This document shows positions 42,782 to 50,976 of a DNA stretch of 64,000 nt, piece after piece. Under the pieces are notes generated by a model, which did not search any database, was not told where the DNA came from, and saw only the letters and a list, made by a program, of their open reading frames with translations. The DNA comes from Pseudonocardia sp. TRM90224 (lineage in GTDB: Bacteria > Actinomycetota > Actinomycetes > Mycobacteriales > Pseudonocardiaceae), in NCBI RefSeq assembly GCF_021245725.1, contig NZ_JAJGSX010000003.1, forward strand, positions 434,001-498,000, read 5' to 3'. Made by a program: the position numbers and the translations under genes. Positions within the stretch are counted from its first letter, which is position 1. The number at the start of each line of letters is the position of its first letter.

Positions 42782-43386
42782 GCCGGGTACCTGCCCGGCG
42801 TTGCGTGAGCGATGCGGTACCGCAGGTGCAGGACGTGCTGTCCGGGGTCGTCGACGTCGTGCGTGCGGATCTGCCGGACGAGCTCGAGCTCGACGTGTTC
42901 GGCGGTGAGGTGGTCGAACAGGCGGCGGCCGCGGGTGAGCAGCACCGGGACGACGTGCAGATCCAGCTCGTCGACCTCGCCCGCTCGCAGGAGCGCTTGC
43001 GCCGCGCCGGCGCCGTGCACCATGGCGACCCCGTCGCCGACCGCGGCCCGGGCCTGCGCCGCGCACTCGGTCGCGTCGGTGACGTAGCGGACCGTGCCCG
43101 GTGGGGTCTCGTCGGGCACCTCGTGGGTCAGCACGAAGATCGGTACGCCGTCGTGGTGGTCGCCGCCCCAGCGGCCGGCCAGCTCGTAGGTCCGGCGGCC
43201 GGAGATCAGCGCTCGGGTGGCCAGGCCTTCCGCGTACACCTCGCCGCTCGGCCCGGGATCGTTCCGCTTGTCGAGCCAGTTGAAGAGACGGAAGCCGCCG
43301 ACGCCCATCGGCGCGTCCGGCCCGTCGTCCGGACCCGCGATGTAGCCGTCCAGCGACATCGTCATGTCCACACGAATGGTGCCCAT
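42772..43386 (-). CDS. RibD-C/DHFR-like reductase
   Basis: A 204-aa protein with the dihydrofolate-reductase-like fold of the RibD C-terminal domain family: VDMTMSLDGYIAGPDDGPD at the N terminus, LISGRRTYELAGRWGG, and the C-terminal LDLHVVPVLLTRGRRLFDHL. Members bind NADPH, but most stand-alone copies have no assigned substrate. It is the second of a tandem pair; ATG at 43386 overlaps the stop codon of the upstream homologue by one base. Its 3' end runs into a dispersed hairpin repeat. Confidence 0.85.
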   Translation of the reverse strand: MGTIRVDMTMSLDGYIAGPDDGPDAPMGVGGFRLFNWLDKRNDPGPSGEVYAEGLATRALISGRRTYELAGRWGGDHHDGVPIFVLTHEVPDETPPGTVRYVTDATECAAQARAAVGDGVAMVHGAGAAQALLRAGEVDELDLHVVPVLLTRGRRLFDHLTAEHVELELVRQIRTHDVDDPGQHVLHLRYRIAHATPGRYPAPR

Positions 43387-43994
43387 CACCGACCTCCCCC
43401 GACGACGCGGTAGCGCAGGTGCAGCACACCCGAACCCTGCAGGGACCGCAACAGCTCCAACTCCACCTGCCCCGGCGGAAGGCCGTCGAACAGGCGGCGA
43501 CCTCCTCCGAGCAGCACCGGTACGACGTGCAGCTCGATCTCATCCAGCTGCCCGGCCACCAGGCACGCCTGCGCGGCCGAGGCGCCGTGCATCATGACGT
43601 CCCGGCCCGCGGCCGCTGCCCTCGCCTGCGCCACACCGGACTCGGCGTCGGTGATGTACCGCGCGTGCCCCGGCGGTGGCTCGTCCGGGATCGAGCGGGT
43701 CAGGACGAACACCGGCACGCCGTCGTGATGATCGCCGGCCCAGCCACCGGCGTGCTCGAAGGTGCGGCGGCCGGTCAGGACCGCGCCGGTCGCCATCCCC
43801 TCGTCGAACACCTCGGCGTCCGTAGCGTCGGCCGGCCGGTACGACGCGGGATCGACCCCACCGTCGCCCAGCCAGGCGTGCAGCCGTTCGCCGCCCACCC
43901 CGAGCCCGTGCGACGGACCGTCGTCAGGACCGGTGATGAACCCGTCGAGCGAGATCGACATGTAGAGCCGGACCTTGCCTTCAACCTCGGACAT
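43386..43994 (-). CDS. RibD-C/DHFR-like reductase, tandem homologue
   Basis: A 202-aa homologue of the next gene: LYMSISLDGFITGPDDGPSHG, VLTGRRTFEHAGGWAGDHHDG and IELHVVPVLLGGGRRLFDGL. The two share the GDHHDGVP-(I/V)-FVLT segment almost exactly, so they arose by tandem duplication. The start is ATG at 43994. It lies 38 bp after the PASTA lipoprotein gene on the same strand. Function is unknown beyond probable NAD(P)H-linked reduction. Confidence 0.85.
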   Translation of the reverse strand: MSEVEGKVRLYMSISLDGFITGPDDGPSHGLGVGGERLHAWLGDGGVDPASYRPADATDAEVFDEGMATGAVLTGRRTFEHAGGWAGDHHDGVPVFVLTRSIPDEPPPGHARYITDAESGVAQARAAAAGRDVMMHGASAAQACLVAGQLDEIELHVVPVLLGGGRRLFDGLPPGQVELELLRSLQGSGVLHLRYRVVGGGR

Positions 43995-44032
43995 GTACGT
44001 GCAGACCGCCGAGCCGCCCGCAACTCATCGCC

Positions 44033-44437
44033 TCAGCAGCGCTCGTCGGTCTTGACGACCTTGAAGTCCGGCACGACTCCGGTGGTGATCCTCGTCCCCG
44101 CCGCCGGCGTTTGCGCGCAGACGACCCAGTTGCGGTCCAGGATCTGAGCTCGCCCCTGCCCGGTCGCGTCGGTCGACGTCGACAGCGGCACACCGAAGCC
44201 CGTGACGGCCTGCAGGTGGTCCTGCGCGGCCTGCAGGTTCATCCCGACGACGTCGGGCATCGGCCACTCGGTGGCGGCGGGCGCAGCGCCGTCCGTCGGC
44301 GTCGCAGGCACAGGTGCCGGAACCGTGACCGTGACGGTGACTGGCGGCGGTGTAGGAGCCGTGCCGATCGAGCAGCCGGCCAGCGCGGCCGCAGTCAGCG
44401 CCACGAAGAGGAGAGGGACAGCGCGCGAGGCGTTCAT
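44033..44437 (-). CDS. PASTA-like small lipoprotein
   Basis: A 134-aa exported protein. The signal peptide ends in the lipobox ALAGC (Cys22), followed by a Pro/Thr/Val-rich linker and one PASTA-like domain beginning MPDVVGMNLQAAQDHLQAV and ending TRITTGVVPDFKVVK. PASTA domains bind peptidoglycan or beta-lactams when attached to kinases or PBPs; here the domain is free-standing on a lipid anchor. Cysteines in WVVCAQTP and the final residue (DERC) could form a disulfide. The start is ATG at 44437. Confidence 0.82.
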   Translation of the reverse strand: MNASRAVPLLFVALTAAALAGCSIGTAPTPPPVTVTVTVPAPVPATPTDGAAPAATEWPMPDVVGMNLQAAQDHLQAVTGFGVPLSTSTDATGQGRAQILDRNWVVCAQTPAAGTRITTGVVPDFKVVKTDERC

Positions 44438-44532
44438 CGGTTCCGTTTCCGTCGAGGGGGACTGGAACCTGATCGCGCTCGGTCACGCAGCTGTTACTGA
44501 GTGCTGATGACGGCAGGGCGGCCGCGCCCTCG

Positions 44533-46308
44533 TCAGGGGACGAGCCGATCCCCGCACGTCGCAAGTGGTTCCGCGTTCACCCGCTCCGCCGCAGGCAGCA
44601 ACGTCGTCTCGGCCTGCGTCCTCAGCTGGGCGAGCTTCTCCTGATCCGCAACAGCGTCCAGACGGACGTAGTCGGTGAACGTTCCGTCGACGGTCGTGTG
44701 CGAGGCGATGGCGATGTAGTCGCGCGCGAGCCGCGGATCCTCGTGGAGGCCGGGCTCCTGGAAGTAATAGGTCTCGTCGGCCTTGATGAAGGTCGGCCGG
44801 ATCCGGTCGTAGATGTGGTCGCGCAGGCCGGCGTAGTCCTTCTCCGCCCAGAACTTCGCGATGGTCGCGTCCACCAGACCGGCCATGTCCACCAACTGCA
44901 ACCGGCTGGTCATCGACGACCCACCGAGATCGGGTGTGAACACCGTGCCGCCGGAGACACCCAGCGCCGTGGCGTATTCGTTGACCAGATGCCCGGAGTA
45001 CTCGGCCGCCATGCAGACTCCGAAGGTGGGCTCCGCGCTGAAGTCCTGCGCGTCGTCCCGCATCTCCGGCAGGCTCGAGGCGACGCCCGCCGCGACGACC
45101 ACAACCACAGCGATCATCGCCAAGCGCCGCGGTGCGAGCACCGCGAGCAGGCGGGCGACGGACAGGGAGAGCAAGAGCGCGCCGAGCGCCCAGAGCGGGG
45201 TGGCGAACCGGTACTGCCCCATCCAGTCGGCCTGCAGCACCACGAACGCGGTCACCGCGCCGAGGAAGGGCACGGCCGTGGCCAGCAGCGCTCGTCGATG
45301 CGGCGCTCCGAACACCAGCCCGGCGACGATGGTGGTCAACACGACCACGACGTAGGGCCAGCCGAGGTTCCGGTTGAGCTCGTCGAACCGCTCCAGGTTC
45401 TCCGCGGTGGGCAGCGCCTGCCCCTTGGCGACGGCGGTGTTGGGCAGCCAGGCCCCGAACACCGCGACCCGCCAGGCCAGGTACGCGCCGAACGGCACGG
45501 CGAACGCCGCCGTCGACAGAGCGATGGAGGCAACCATCCGCGCAACGCCGCCGCGGTTCACCGCCAGCACCGCCACCACCGGGTACGCGGCGATGTACAC
45601 GAGGCCGTCGGGCCGCGTCAGCGCGGCCAGCGCGACGAGCAGACCGCACCACACCGCCGTCCGGGGTTCGTACAGACGGCCCTCGGCCACTGCGGGCGTC
45701 ATCAGAGCGGCCAGCCACACCGCGGCCGCGACCAGCAACGAGTTCTCCAGCCCGGAGACGACCCAGATCACGAACGACGGGTTGGCCGCCAGCAGCACAC
45801 CGGTGGCCGCGGTCACGAGCGCAGGCCGGGCGGTGATCGCGCGGGCTGCGCGGTGGCAGCCCAGCAGCGTCACCACGAACAGCGCGATGGCGAGCGCCTT
45901 CGGGAAGGCGACGTAGTCGGGCACGCCGAACCAGGTGCCCCGGTCGAAGAGGCCGAGCCAGCTGCCCAGCACGTGCAGCGCCATCCACGCCGGGTTGGAG
46001 TAGCCCTCGACCGGATCTGCACCGAGCTGCACCACGGGACCGGCGCCCGCTGCGATGCTGCGGGCATAGGCGAAGGTGATGGCCGCGTCGTCGACGATCC
46101 ACGCGCCGTACAGCGTGGCGTGCCAGATCAGCAGGGTCGTGGGCAGCAAGACGGCGGCCGCCGTCTGCAGGCGGTTCGGCACGAGGTGCTGGTCGCGCCG
46201 CTGGTACCGGCCGGTGTCAGCGGTGTGCGGCGGACCGACCATCACACCGCCCGACGGTGGCGTCGTGAAATCCGCGCCCCCGCCGCCTGCGTCCCCCCGA
46301 ACACGCAT
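44533..46308 (-). CDS. GT-C family membrane glycosyltransferase
   Basis: A 591-aa protein with about ten to twelve membrane helices. The first extracytoplasmic loop carries the GT-C acidic pair Asp73-Asp74 in GAWIVDDAAITFAYARSIAAG, followed by GYSNPAWMALH. The first 370 residues resemble polyprenyl-phosphate-sugar-dependent arabinosyl- or mannosyltransferases such as AftB; WLPNTAVAKG is a typical later loop. The C-terminal 190 residues are a soluble extracytoplasmic domain with two cysteines. It should transfer a sugar from decaprenyl phosphate to a cell-wall acceptor. The start is ATG at 46308. Confidence 0.8.
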   Translation of the reverse strand: MRVRGDAGGGGADFTTPPSGGVMVGPPHTADTGRYQRRDQHLVPNRLQTAAAVLLPTTLLIWHATLYGAWIVDDAAITFAYARSIAAGAGPVVQLGADPVEGYSNPAWMALHVLGSWLGLFDRGTWFGVPDYVAFPKALAIALFVVTLLGCHRAARAITARPALVTAATGVLLAANPSFVIWVVSGLENSLLVAAAVWLAALMTPAVAEGRLYEPRTAVWCGLLVALAALTRPDGLVYIAAYPVVAVLAVNRGGVARMVASIALSTAAFAVPFGAYLAWRVAVFGAWLPNTAVAKGQALPTAENLERFDELNRNLGWPYVVVVLTTIVAGLVFGAPHRRALLATAVPFLGAVTAFVVLQADWMGQYRFATPLWALGALLLSLSVARLLAVLAPRRLAMIAVVVVVAAGVASSLPEMRDDAQDFSAEPTFGVCMAAEYSGHLVNEYATALGVSGGTVFTPDLGGSSMTSRLQLVDMAGLVDATIAKFWAEKDYAGLRDHIYDRIRPTFIKADETYYFQEPGLHEDPRLARDYIAIASHTTVDGTFTDYVRLDAVADQEKLAQLRTQAETTLLPAAERVNAEPLATCGDRLVP

Positions 46309-47052
46309 CGTGCAAACCCCCTACTGCTGTCGTCTCGGGCTCAGCCGAAGTCGGACGGCCGCATGCAGCAGCTACCGCGCATCCGCTCCCGGTCCGCTGG
46401 TTGGCGCCGATGCCGGTCGATCGACTTGCGAAACGCTGACAAGTATATCCGGTCAGCGATGGTTCCGAATTCTACCTCGACTACGATCCGCCGCATTTCC
46501 GCACATAGCCGCTCGACCGGCCCGGACCACCCATCAATCACACGCGCGGCGATATGGCGTGCGTACAGGGTTCGTTCAGGGCCGTGCCACCGGGTAAGAC
46601 CACCACAGTGCCCTTACATCTGGCTTACGCCGAGCGTGCCGGACCGGCCCTGGCGGCGCCCGGGCGTTGGGTGAAGCGGGACTTGCTGGTCGGATTTTCG
46701 TTGCCAATCGCAACTGCATCGCGTCGACAGGTGGCAAGCAAGAGATTGCCACTATCTCGCCGAGGTTCGATGAAACATTCGCTTGGCTTCATCTGATCCA
46801 GGCAGTTACGGGCGATCGGGATAGGGTGCCACCAGTGACCAGCGCGCGGCATTGTGGCCTGGTTCCCCGCCTTCCTCCGGGACTGGGGGCTTTTCGTACG
46901 TGCACGGGGCACCCTGCCTGATCCTCGAGCTGCCGTGGCGACGGCCTCCCGGACGTCGAAAGTTTCTGCGGGACATGTCGAACGGCGCCGCGCCCGTTCG
47001 TAGCCAGGGTGAGGGACCGGCAGCGGGTCGGTCGCCGGCCACGGAGGTTCAC
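46309..47052. other. Long intergenic region, no gene recognised
   Basis: About 740 bp, with a stretch around 46430-46830 less GC-rich than its surroundings. Short frames exist on both strands (for example minus 46625-46912), but none has credible composition, ribosome binding site or homology. It must contain promoters for the glycosyltransferase and for the reductase-like gene; I cannot place them securely. Confidence 0.4.
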
Positions 47053-47646
47053 ATGACCGCCACCTACACGTTCGACGTCTTCTCCAGCCTCGACGGCTAC
47101 GGCTCCTACGCGGGCGACGGCGACTGGGGCGGCTACTGGGGCAAGCAGGGGCCCGAGCTGCTCGACCACCGGTTCGCCTCGTTCGGGACGGAGACGCGGA
47201 TGGTCTTCGGGGCCACCACGTTCCGGCAGTTCGTGGACATGATGGCCGCGAGCAGCGAGGGCGACGACGTCCGGGACCCGTGGGTCACCCGGATGCGGAA
47301 CTCGCCCGCCACGGTGATCTCGTCGACGCTGGAAGGGCCCTTCGACTGGCCCGACGCGACCGTCGCCAGCGGCAACGCCATCGACATCGTCACCCGGCTG
47401 AAGGAGGAGTCGGACGTGCCGTTGCGCTCCCACGGCAGCCTGTCGCTGAACTGGGCGTTGATGGCGGCCGGCCTGGTCGACCGGGTCCAGATGACGATCT
47501 TCCCGGTGATCACCGGCCGGTTGGGGACGGACCCGGTCCTCGGTGGTGCGGGCGACTTCGACCTCGAGCTGCTCGAACACCGGACGCTCGACGGGAACAT
47601 CCAGGAGCTGATCTACCGGCCCACCCTGCACGTCTACGGCGGGTGA
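47053..47646 (+). CDS. RibD-C/DHFR-like reductase
   Basis: A 197-aa member of the same broad family as the tandem pair at 42772-43994 but clearly more distant. It begins TYTFDVFSSLDGYGSYAGDG, continues MVFGATTFRQFVDMM, and ends with LVDRVQMTIFPVITGRLGTD and a C-terminal RPTLHVYGG. A good ribosome binding site (GGAGG at 47043) precedes ATG at 47053. NAD(P)H-dependent reduction is probable; the substrate is unknown. Confidence 0.85.
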   Translation: MTATYTFDVFSSLDGYGSYAGDGDWGGYWGKQGPELLDHRFASFGTETRMVFGATTFRQFVDMMAASSEGDDVRDPWVTRMRNSPATVISSTLEGPFDWPDATVASGNAIDIVTRLKEESDVPLRSHGSLSLNWALMAAGLVDRVQMTIFPVITGRLGTDPVLGGAGDFDLELLEHRTLDGNIQELIYRPTLHVYGG

Positions 47647-47708
47647 CCCGCGCCGCACCTGCCGCCCCGTCGACGGCCCAGGTCGGCGGGGTGGCAGGCT
47701 GCTGATCC

Positions 47709-48539
47709 GTGCCGCTGCCTGCCGAACTGGCCTCGCTGCTCCCCGACTCCTCCGCACGGACGTTGTCCGTCCCGCTGCCGGCCGGCCGGCTGATCACACC
47801 GGACGTCGACCTGGGTGCCGGAGCGCCCGCTTACTGGATCAGCGACGGGCCGGCGTCGGCCGAGCTGTGGGCGCAGCTGCGCAGCGAGCACGTGCGGTCG
47901 GGGCTGTGGCCGTTGCTGCTCGACGGCATGGACGACGATCCGTCGCGGCCGTGGCTCGACGGCGAGGTCACCCCGCGCCCGGTCGGTGAGATCGACGGCC
48001 AGGACGCTGCCGCCGTGCTGGCCGCGGCATGGGCCGACTGGGTCGAGGAGGACGACGCGGACGACCCGGACGAGCAGTACGACTTCGACGACCTGGCCCC
48101 GTTCGGTCCCGACTGGCCCGGAATCGCCCCGCCGGGCGTGCAGATGAAGGACCCGGACGCCGTGGCCGACTGGTTCGTGGGGCAGCTGGACGTCGGCGAC
48201 GCCCGGCTCGGCCTGGTCGCGGCCGAGTGCGGCGCCGACTCGCTCACGATCGCCGGGTGGGACGGTCCGGTCAACCATTCCGCGACCCCGCCGCTCTCCG
48301 CGGTGCTGCGCAGCTGGGAGGACCGCTTCGGGGTCCGGGTCGTGCGGGTCGGCTTCGCCAGCCTGCTCGTGAGCGTCGCCGCACCCCCGATGACCACCGA
48401 GCACGCGCTGCGGGTCGCGGCCGAGCACTTCGGGTTCTGCCCCGACAACATCCAGCAAGGCGAGCAAGGCAACGAGACGCTCACCGCCTACGCCGAGCTG
48501 CTCAAAGGCCAGAACTCCTGGTTCTTTTGGTGGGACTGA
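47709..48539 (+). CDS. DUF4253 domain protein
   Basis: A 276-aa cytoplasmic protein. The C-terminal third shows the DUF4253 pattern: FGFCPDNIQQGEQGNETL, AYAELLKG and the terminal WFFWWD. The N-terminal part is acidic (EEDDADDPDEQYDFDD). No catalytic role is known for the family; some members occur near polymorphic-toxin immunity genes, which I do not see here. The start is GTG at 47709. It is convergent with the ABC exporter permease gene, 14 bp apart. Confidence 0.82.
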   Translation: MPLPAELASLLPDSSARTLSVPLPAGRLITPDVDLGAGAPAYWISDGPASAELWAQLRSEHVRSGLWPLLLDGMDDDPSRPWLDGEVTPRPVGEIDGQDAAAVLAAAWADWVEEDDADDPDEQYDFDDLAPFGPDWPGIAPPGVQMKDPDAVADWFVGQLDVGDARLGLVAAECGADSLTIAGWDGPVNHSATPPLSAVLRSWEDRFGVRVVRVGFASLLVSVAAPPMTTEHALRVAAEHFGFCPDNIQQGEQGNETLTAYAELLKGQNSWFFWWD

Positions 48540-48553
48540 CCTGATCCAGCCCC

Positions 48554-50125
48554 CTAAACGGGCAGCCGCACCGCCGCCAGCAGCTCGGGGCCGCGCTCCG
48601 ATACCTGCTGGGCGGCCTTGCCGCCCCACCGCCACGCCGCCCAGATTCCACACGCCACGCCGAGCGGGACCGCAGCCCAGGCCAGTGCGGACCAGCCGGT
48701 GATCGCACCGGCGACCAGCACGGCCAGCGGAGGCAGCACGACCAGCAGCAGCCGGCCCATCATGGCGAAGGCGTTGACGACCTTCCCCGCGGTGCCGCCC
48801 GGTCCGGTCGCGAACGGGCTGCCACCCTTGGTCGGCATCGGCACCGGTGCGCGCACCGACGCGAGCACGAACGTCCCGCTTCCGGCGCCCAGCAGCGCCG
48901 CCACGATGGCCAGCTGCCACGGGTACCACTCGGCCGTTCCCGTCACCGCGGGCAGCACAGCGACCGCGAGCAGCGTGCACGGTCCGACGATCAGCAGCCA
49001 GGCGAGCTGCCGGCCACGCACGTCGACTTGCGCGGCGGCCGGCGCGACGAGCGTTTGCCAGACCGCGCTGCCGTCCATCCCGTAGACGTTGCCGCACTGC
49101 AGCGATGCGAAGACGACGATCCAGATCCCGGCCGACGCCAGCGGCACGAGCGACGAGTTCTGCCATGTGTAGAAGACGGGCAGCAGGATGCCGATGAGGA
49201 GCGACGAGAACATCAGCGCCTTGCGCCTCGTGTCGCGCCACCAGAGCAGCAGCTCCTTGCCGATCACCGCGCCGAGCGGGCTGTCGGGCAACACCGTGCG
49301 CAGCGCGCCGCGCCGCGAGCCGGCCGCCTGCGAGCGGGCGGTGGGCTGGGCGGTGGTCAGCCTGCGGACGAGCAGTCGCGACCAGGCGACGACCAGCAGC
49401 GTGTCGAGCACACCGAGCGCGGCGAGCAGACCGAGCGCCACCGCCCATCGCCCCTCGGCAGCAGCGGCGACGGCTCCGGGTCCCCAGCCGGTGGGCAGAC
49501 CGTGCAGCACCGCCGTGAACAGCGGCGAGGTGCGGTCCACCACCAGCGGTTCCAGGTGCGGCGTGAGCATGATGATCGGCAGGTAGGCCAGCCCGACCAG
49601 AGCGCCCAGCAGCACCCCGAGGTCCCGGCCCCGCCGCGACGCCAACGCCGCACCGAGCCCGGCGAACACGACCCGCGACAGCAGCACCGCGAGCGCCAGC
49701 TGCCCCGCCGCCGCCACCACCGCGACCAGCACCGCGCCGATCCCGGCCGGGATCGCCACCAGCACCAACCCGAACATGATCAGAGCCGTGACCAGCGGCG
49801 CGACCCCCACCAGAGACGCGCCGAGCAACCCTGATGCCAGCGCCGTCGGGCGCAGCGGCAGCAGGGCGAAGTTCTCGGGCCGCAGCGTCTCGTCGCTCGC
49901 GCCCAGCACCGGTCCGAACAGCCAGCCCAGGGTCCACACGGCGAAGACGGTCGCGGCGATGTCGACGCGGACGGTGATCCCGCCGGGGAACAGCGCCATG
50001 AACGCGACGCAGACCAGCGCGGTGCTCAGGCCGGCGACGGCCATCAGGACGTATGCGGTGCCCGTCCACCCGTGCAGCGTCCGCCGCAGGGCCCGCAGCT
50101 TGATCGCGATCAGGACGTCAACCAC
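48554..50125 (-). CDS. ABC exporter permease
   Basis: A 523-aa integral membrane protein with about twelve hydrophobic segments in two halves, joined by a cytoplasmic stretch with KELLLWWRDTRRKALMFSS, typical of ABC-2-like permeases. It is encoded directly behind an ABC ATPase gene with a 16-bp overlap (start GTG 50125, ATPase stop 50110-50112), so the two form one exporter. A much longer open frame on this strand extends upstream through the ATPase gene but is a shadow there. The substrate is unknown. Confidence 0.85.
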   Translation of the reverse strand: MVDVLIAIKLRALRRTLHGWTGTAYVLMAVAGLSTALVCVAFMALFPGGITVRVDIAATVFAVWTLGWLFGPVLGASDETLRPENFALLPLRPTALASGLLGASLVGVAPLVTALIMFGLVLVAIPAGIGAVLVAVVAAAGQLALAVLLSRVVFAGLGAALASRRGRDLGVLLGALVGLAYLPIIMLTPHLEPLVVDRTSPLFTAVLHGLPTGWGPGAVAAAAEGRWAVALGLLAALGVLDTLLVVAWSRLLVRRLTTAQPTARSQAAGSRRGALRTVLPDSPLGAVIGKELLLWWRDTRRKALMFSSLLIGILLPVFYTWQNSSLVPLASAGIWIVVFASLQCGNVYGMDGSAVWQTLVAPAAAQVDVRGRQLAWLLIVGPCTLLAVAVLPAVTGTAEWYPWQLAIVAALLGAGSGTFVLASVRAPVPMPTKGGSPFATGPGGTAGKVVNAFAMMGRLLLVVLPPLAVLVAGAITGWSALAWAAVPLGVACGIWAAWRWGGKAAQQVSERGPELLAAVRLPV

Positions 50126-50865
50126 GACAGGCCCTCCTCGCCGCCGACCTGCCCGCCGACCAGGCTGACGAACGCGTCCTCGAGGTTGCCGGCACCACGC
50201 ACCTCGTCGACGCGGCCGCTCGCGACCACCTGCCCCCTCGCGATCACCGCGACGTGGTCGCACAGCTTCTCCACCAGCGCCATCACGTGGCTCGAGAGCA
50301 CAACCGCGCCGCCCGCCGCGACGAACCGCTGCAAGATCGTGCGGATCGTCGAGGCCGAGACCGGGTCGACCGCCTCGAACGGCTCGTCCAGCACGAGCAG
50401 CTTCGGTGCGTGCAGCAAGGCGGCCGCGAGCCCGATCTTCTTGCGCATCCCCGCCGAGTAGTCGATCACGACCGTGTGCTCGGCGTCGGTCAGCGCCAGC
50501 ACGGCCAGCAGCTCGGACGCCCGCTCCGCCGCGGTGGCCCGGTCGAGGCCGCGCAGGCGGGCGCTGTAGGTGAGCAGCTCCCGGCCGGTGAGCCGCTCCG
50601 GGAGCGACAGCCCGTCGGGGAGCACGCCGACCAGCTCCTTCGCCCTGACCGGGTCCGCCCACACGTCGTGGTCGAAGATGCGCACCGCGCCGGCGTCGGG
50701 ACGCACGAGCCCGACCGCCATCGACAGCGCGGTCGTCTTGCCTGCGCCGTTGGGCCCCACGAGCCCGAAGAACGAGCCGCGCGCCACGGTGAGGTGCACG
50801 TCGTGCACGGCCACGGTGGGCCCGAACCGCTTGCTCAGCCCGGCGATCGTCAACGCTGCGTCCAT
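50110..50865 (-). CDS. ABC exporter ATPase
   Basis: A 251-aa nucleotide-binding subunit with Walker A GLVGPNGAGKTT, signature region DYSAGMRKKIGLAAALL (a YSAGM variant of LSGGQ) and Walker B LLVLDEPFEAVD, then the switch histidine in VLSSHVM. This is the DrrA/CcmA-like branch used by ABC-2 exporters. The start is ATG at 50865 (MDAALTIAGL); upstream ATG codons in frame would add a Trp/Arg-rich tail. It lies 111 bp after the CPA2 antiporter gene. Confidence 0.92.
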   Translation of the reverse strand: MDAALTIAGLSKRFGPTVAVHDVHLTVARGSFFGLVGPNGAGKTTALSMAVGLVRPDAGAVRIFDHDVWADPVRAKELVGVLPDGLSLPERLTGRELLTYSARLRGLDRATAAERASELLAVLALTDAEHTVVIDYSAGMRKKIGLAAALLHAPKLLVLDEPFEAVDPVSASTIRTILQRFVAAGGAVVLSSHVMALVEKLCDHVAVIARGQVVASGRVDEVRGAGNLEDAFVSLVGGQVGGEEGLSWLTS

Positions 50866-50976
50866 CCACCAAGGGTCGGTTGCCCCGGCCCGGCGCGACA
50901 TCGCACCGCGGCTGCCCTTCGGTGCCGTACGCGCAAGCCTTTCCTGACCGGCGGGCAACCCACGGCGCTGACCCGG

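Noticed and set aside
46554..46912. Short frames on both strands in the long intergenic region (80 to 95 aa)
   Set aside because: No ribosome binding site, no family resemblance, and mutually overlapping; nothing favours either strand.
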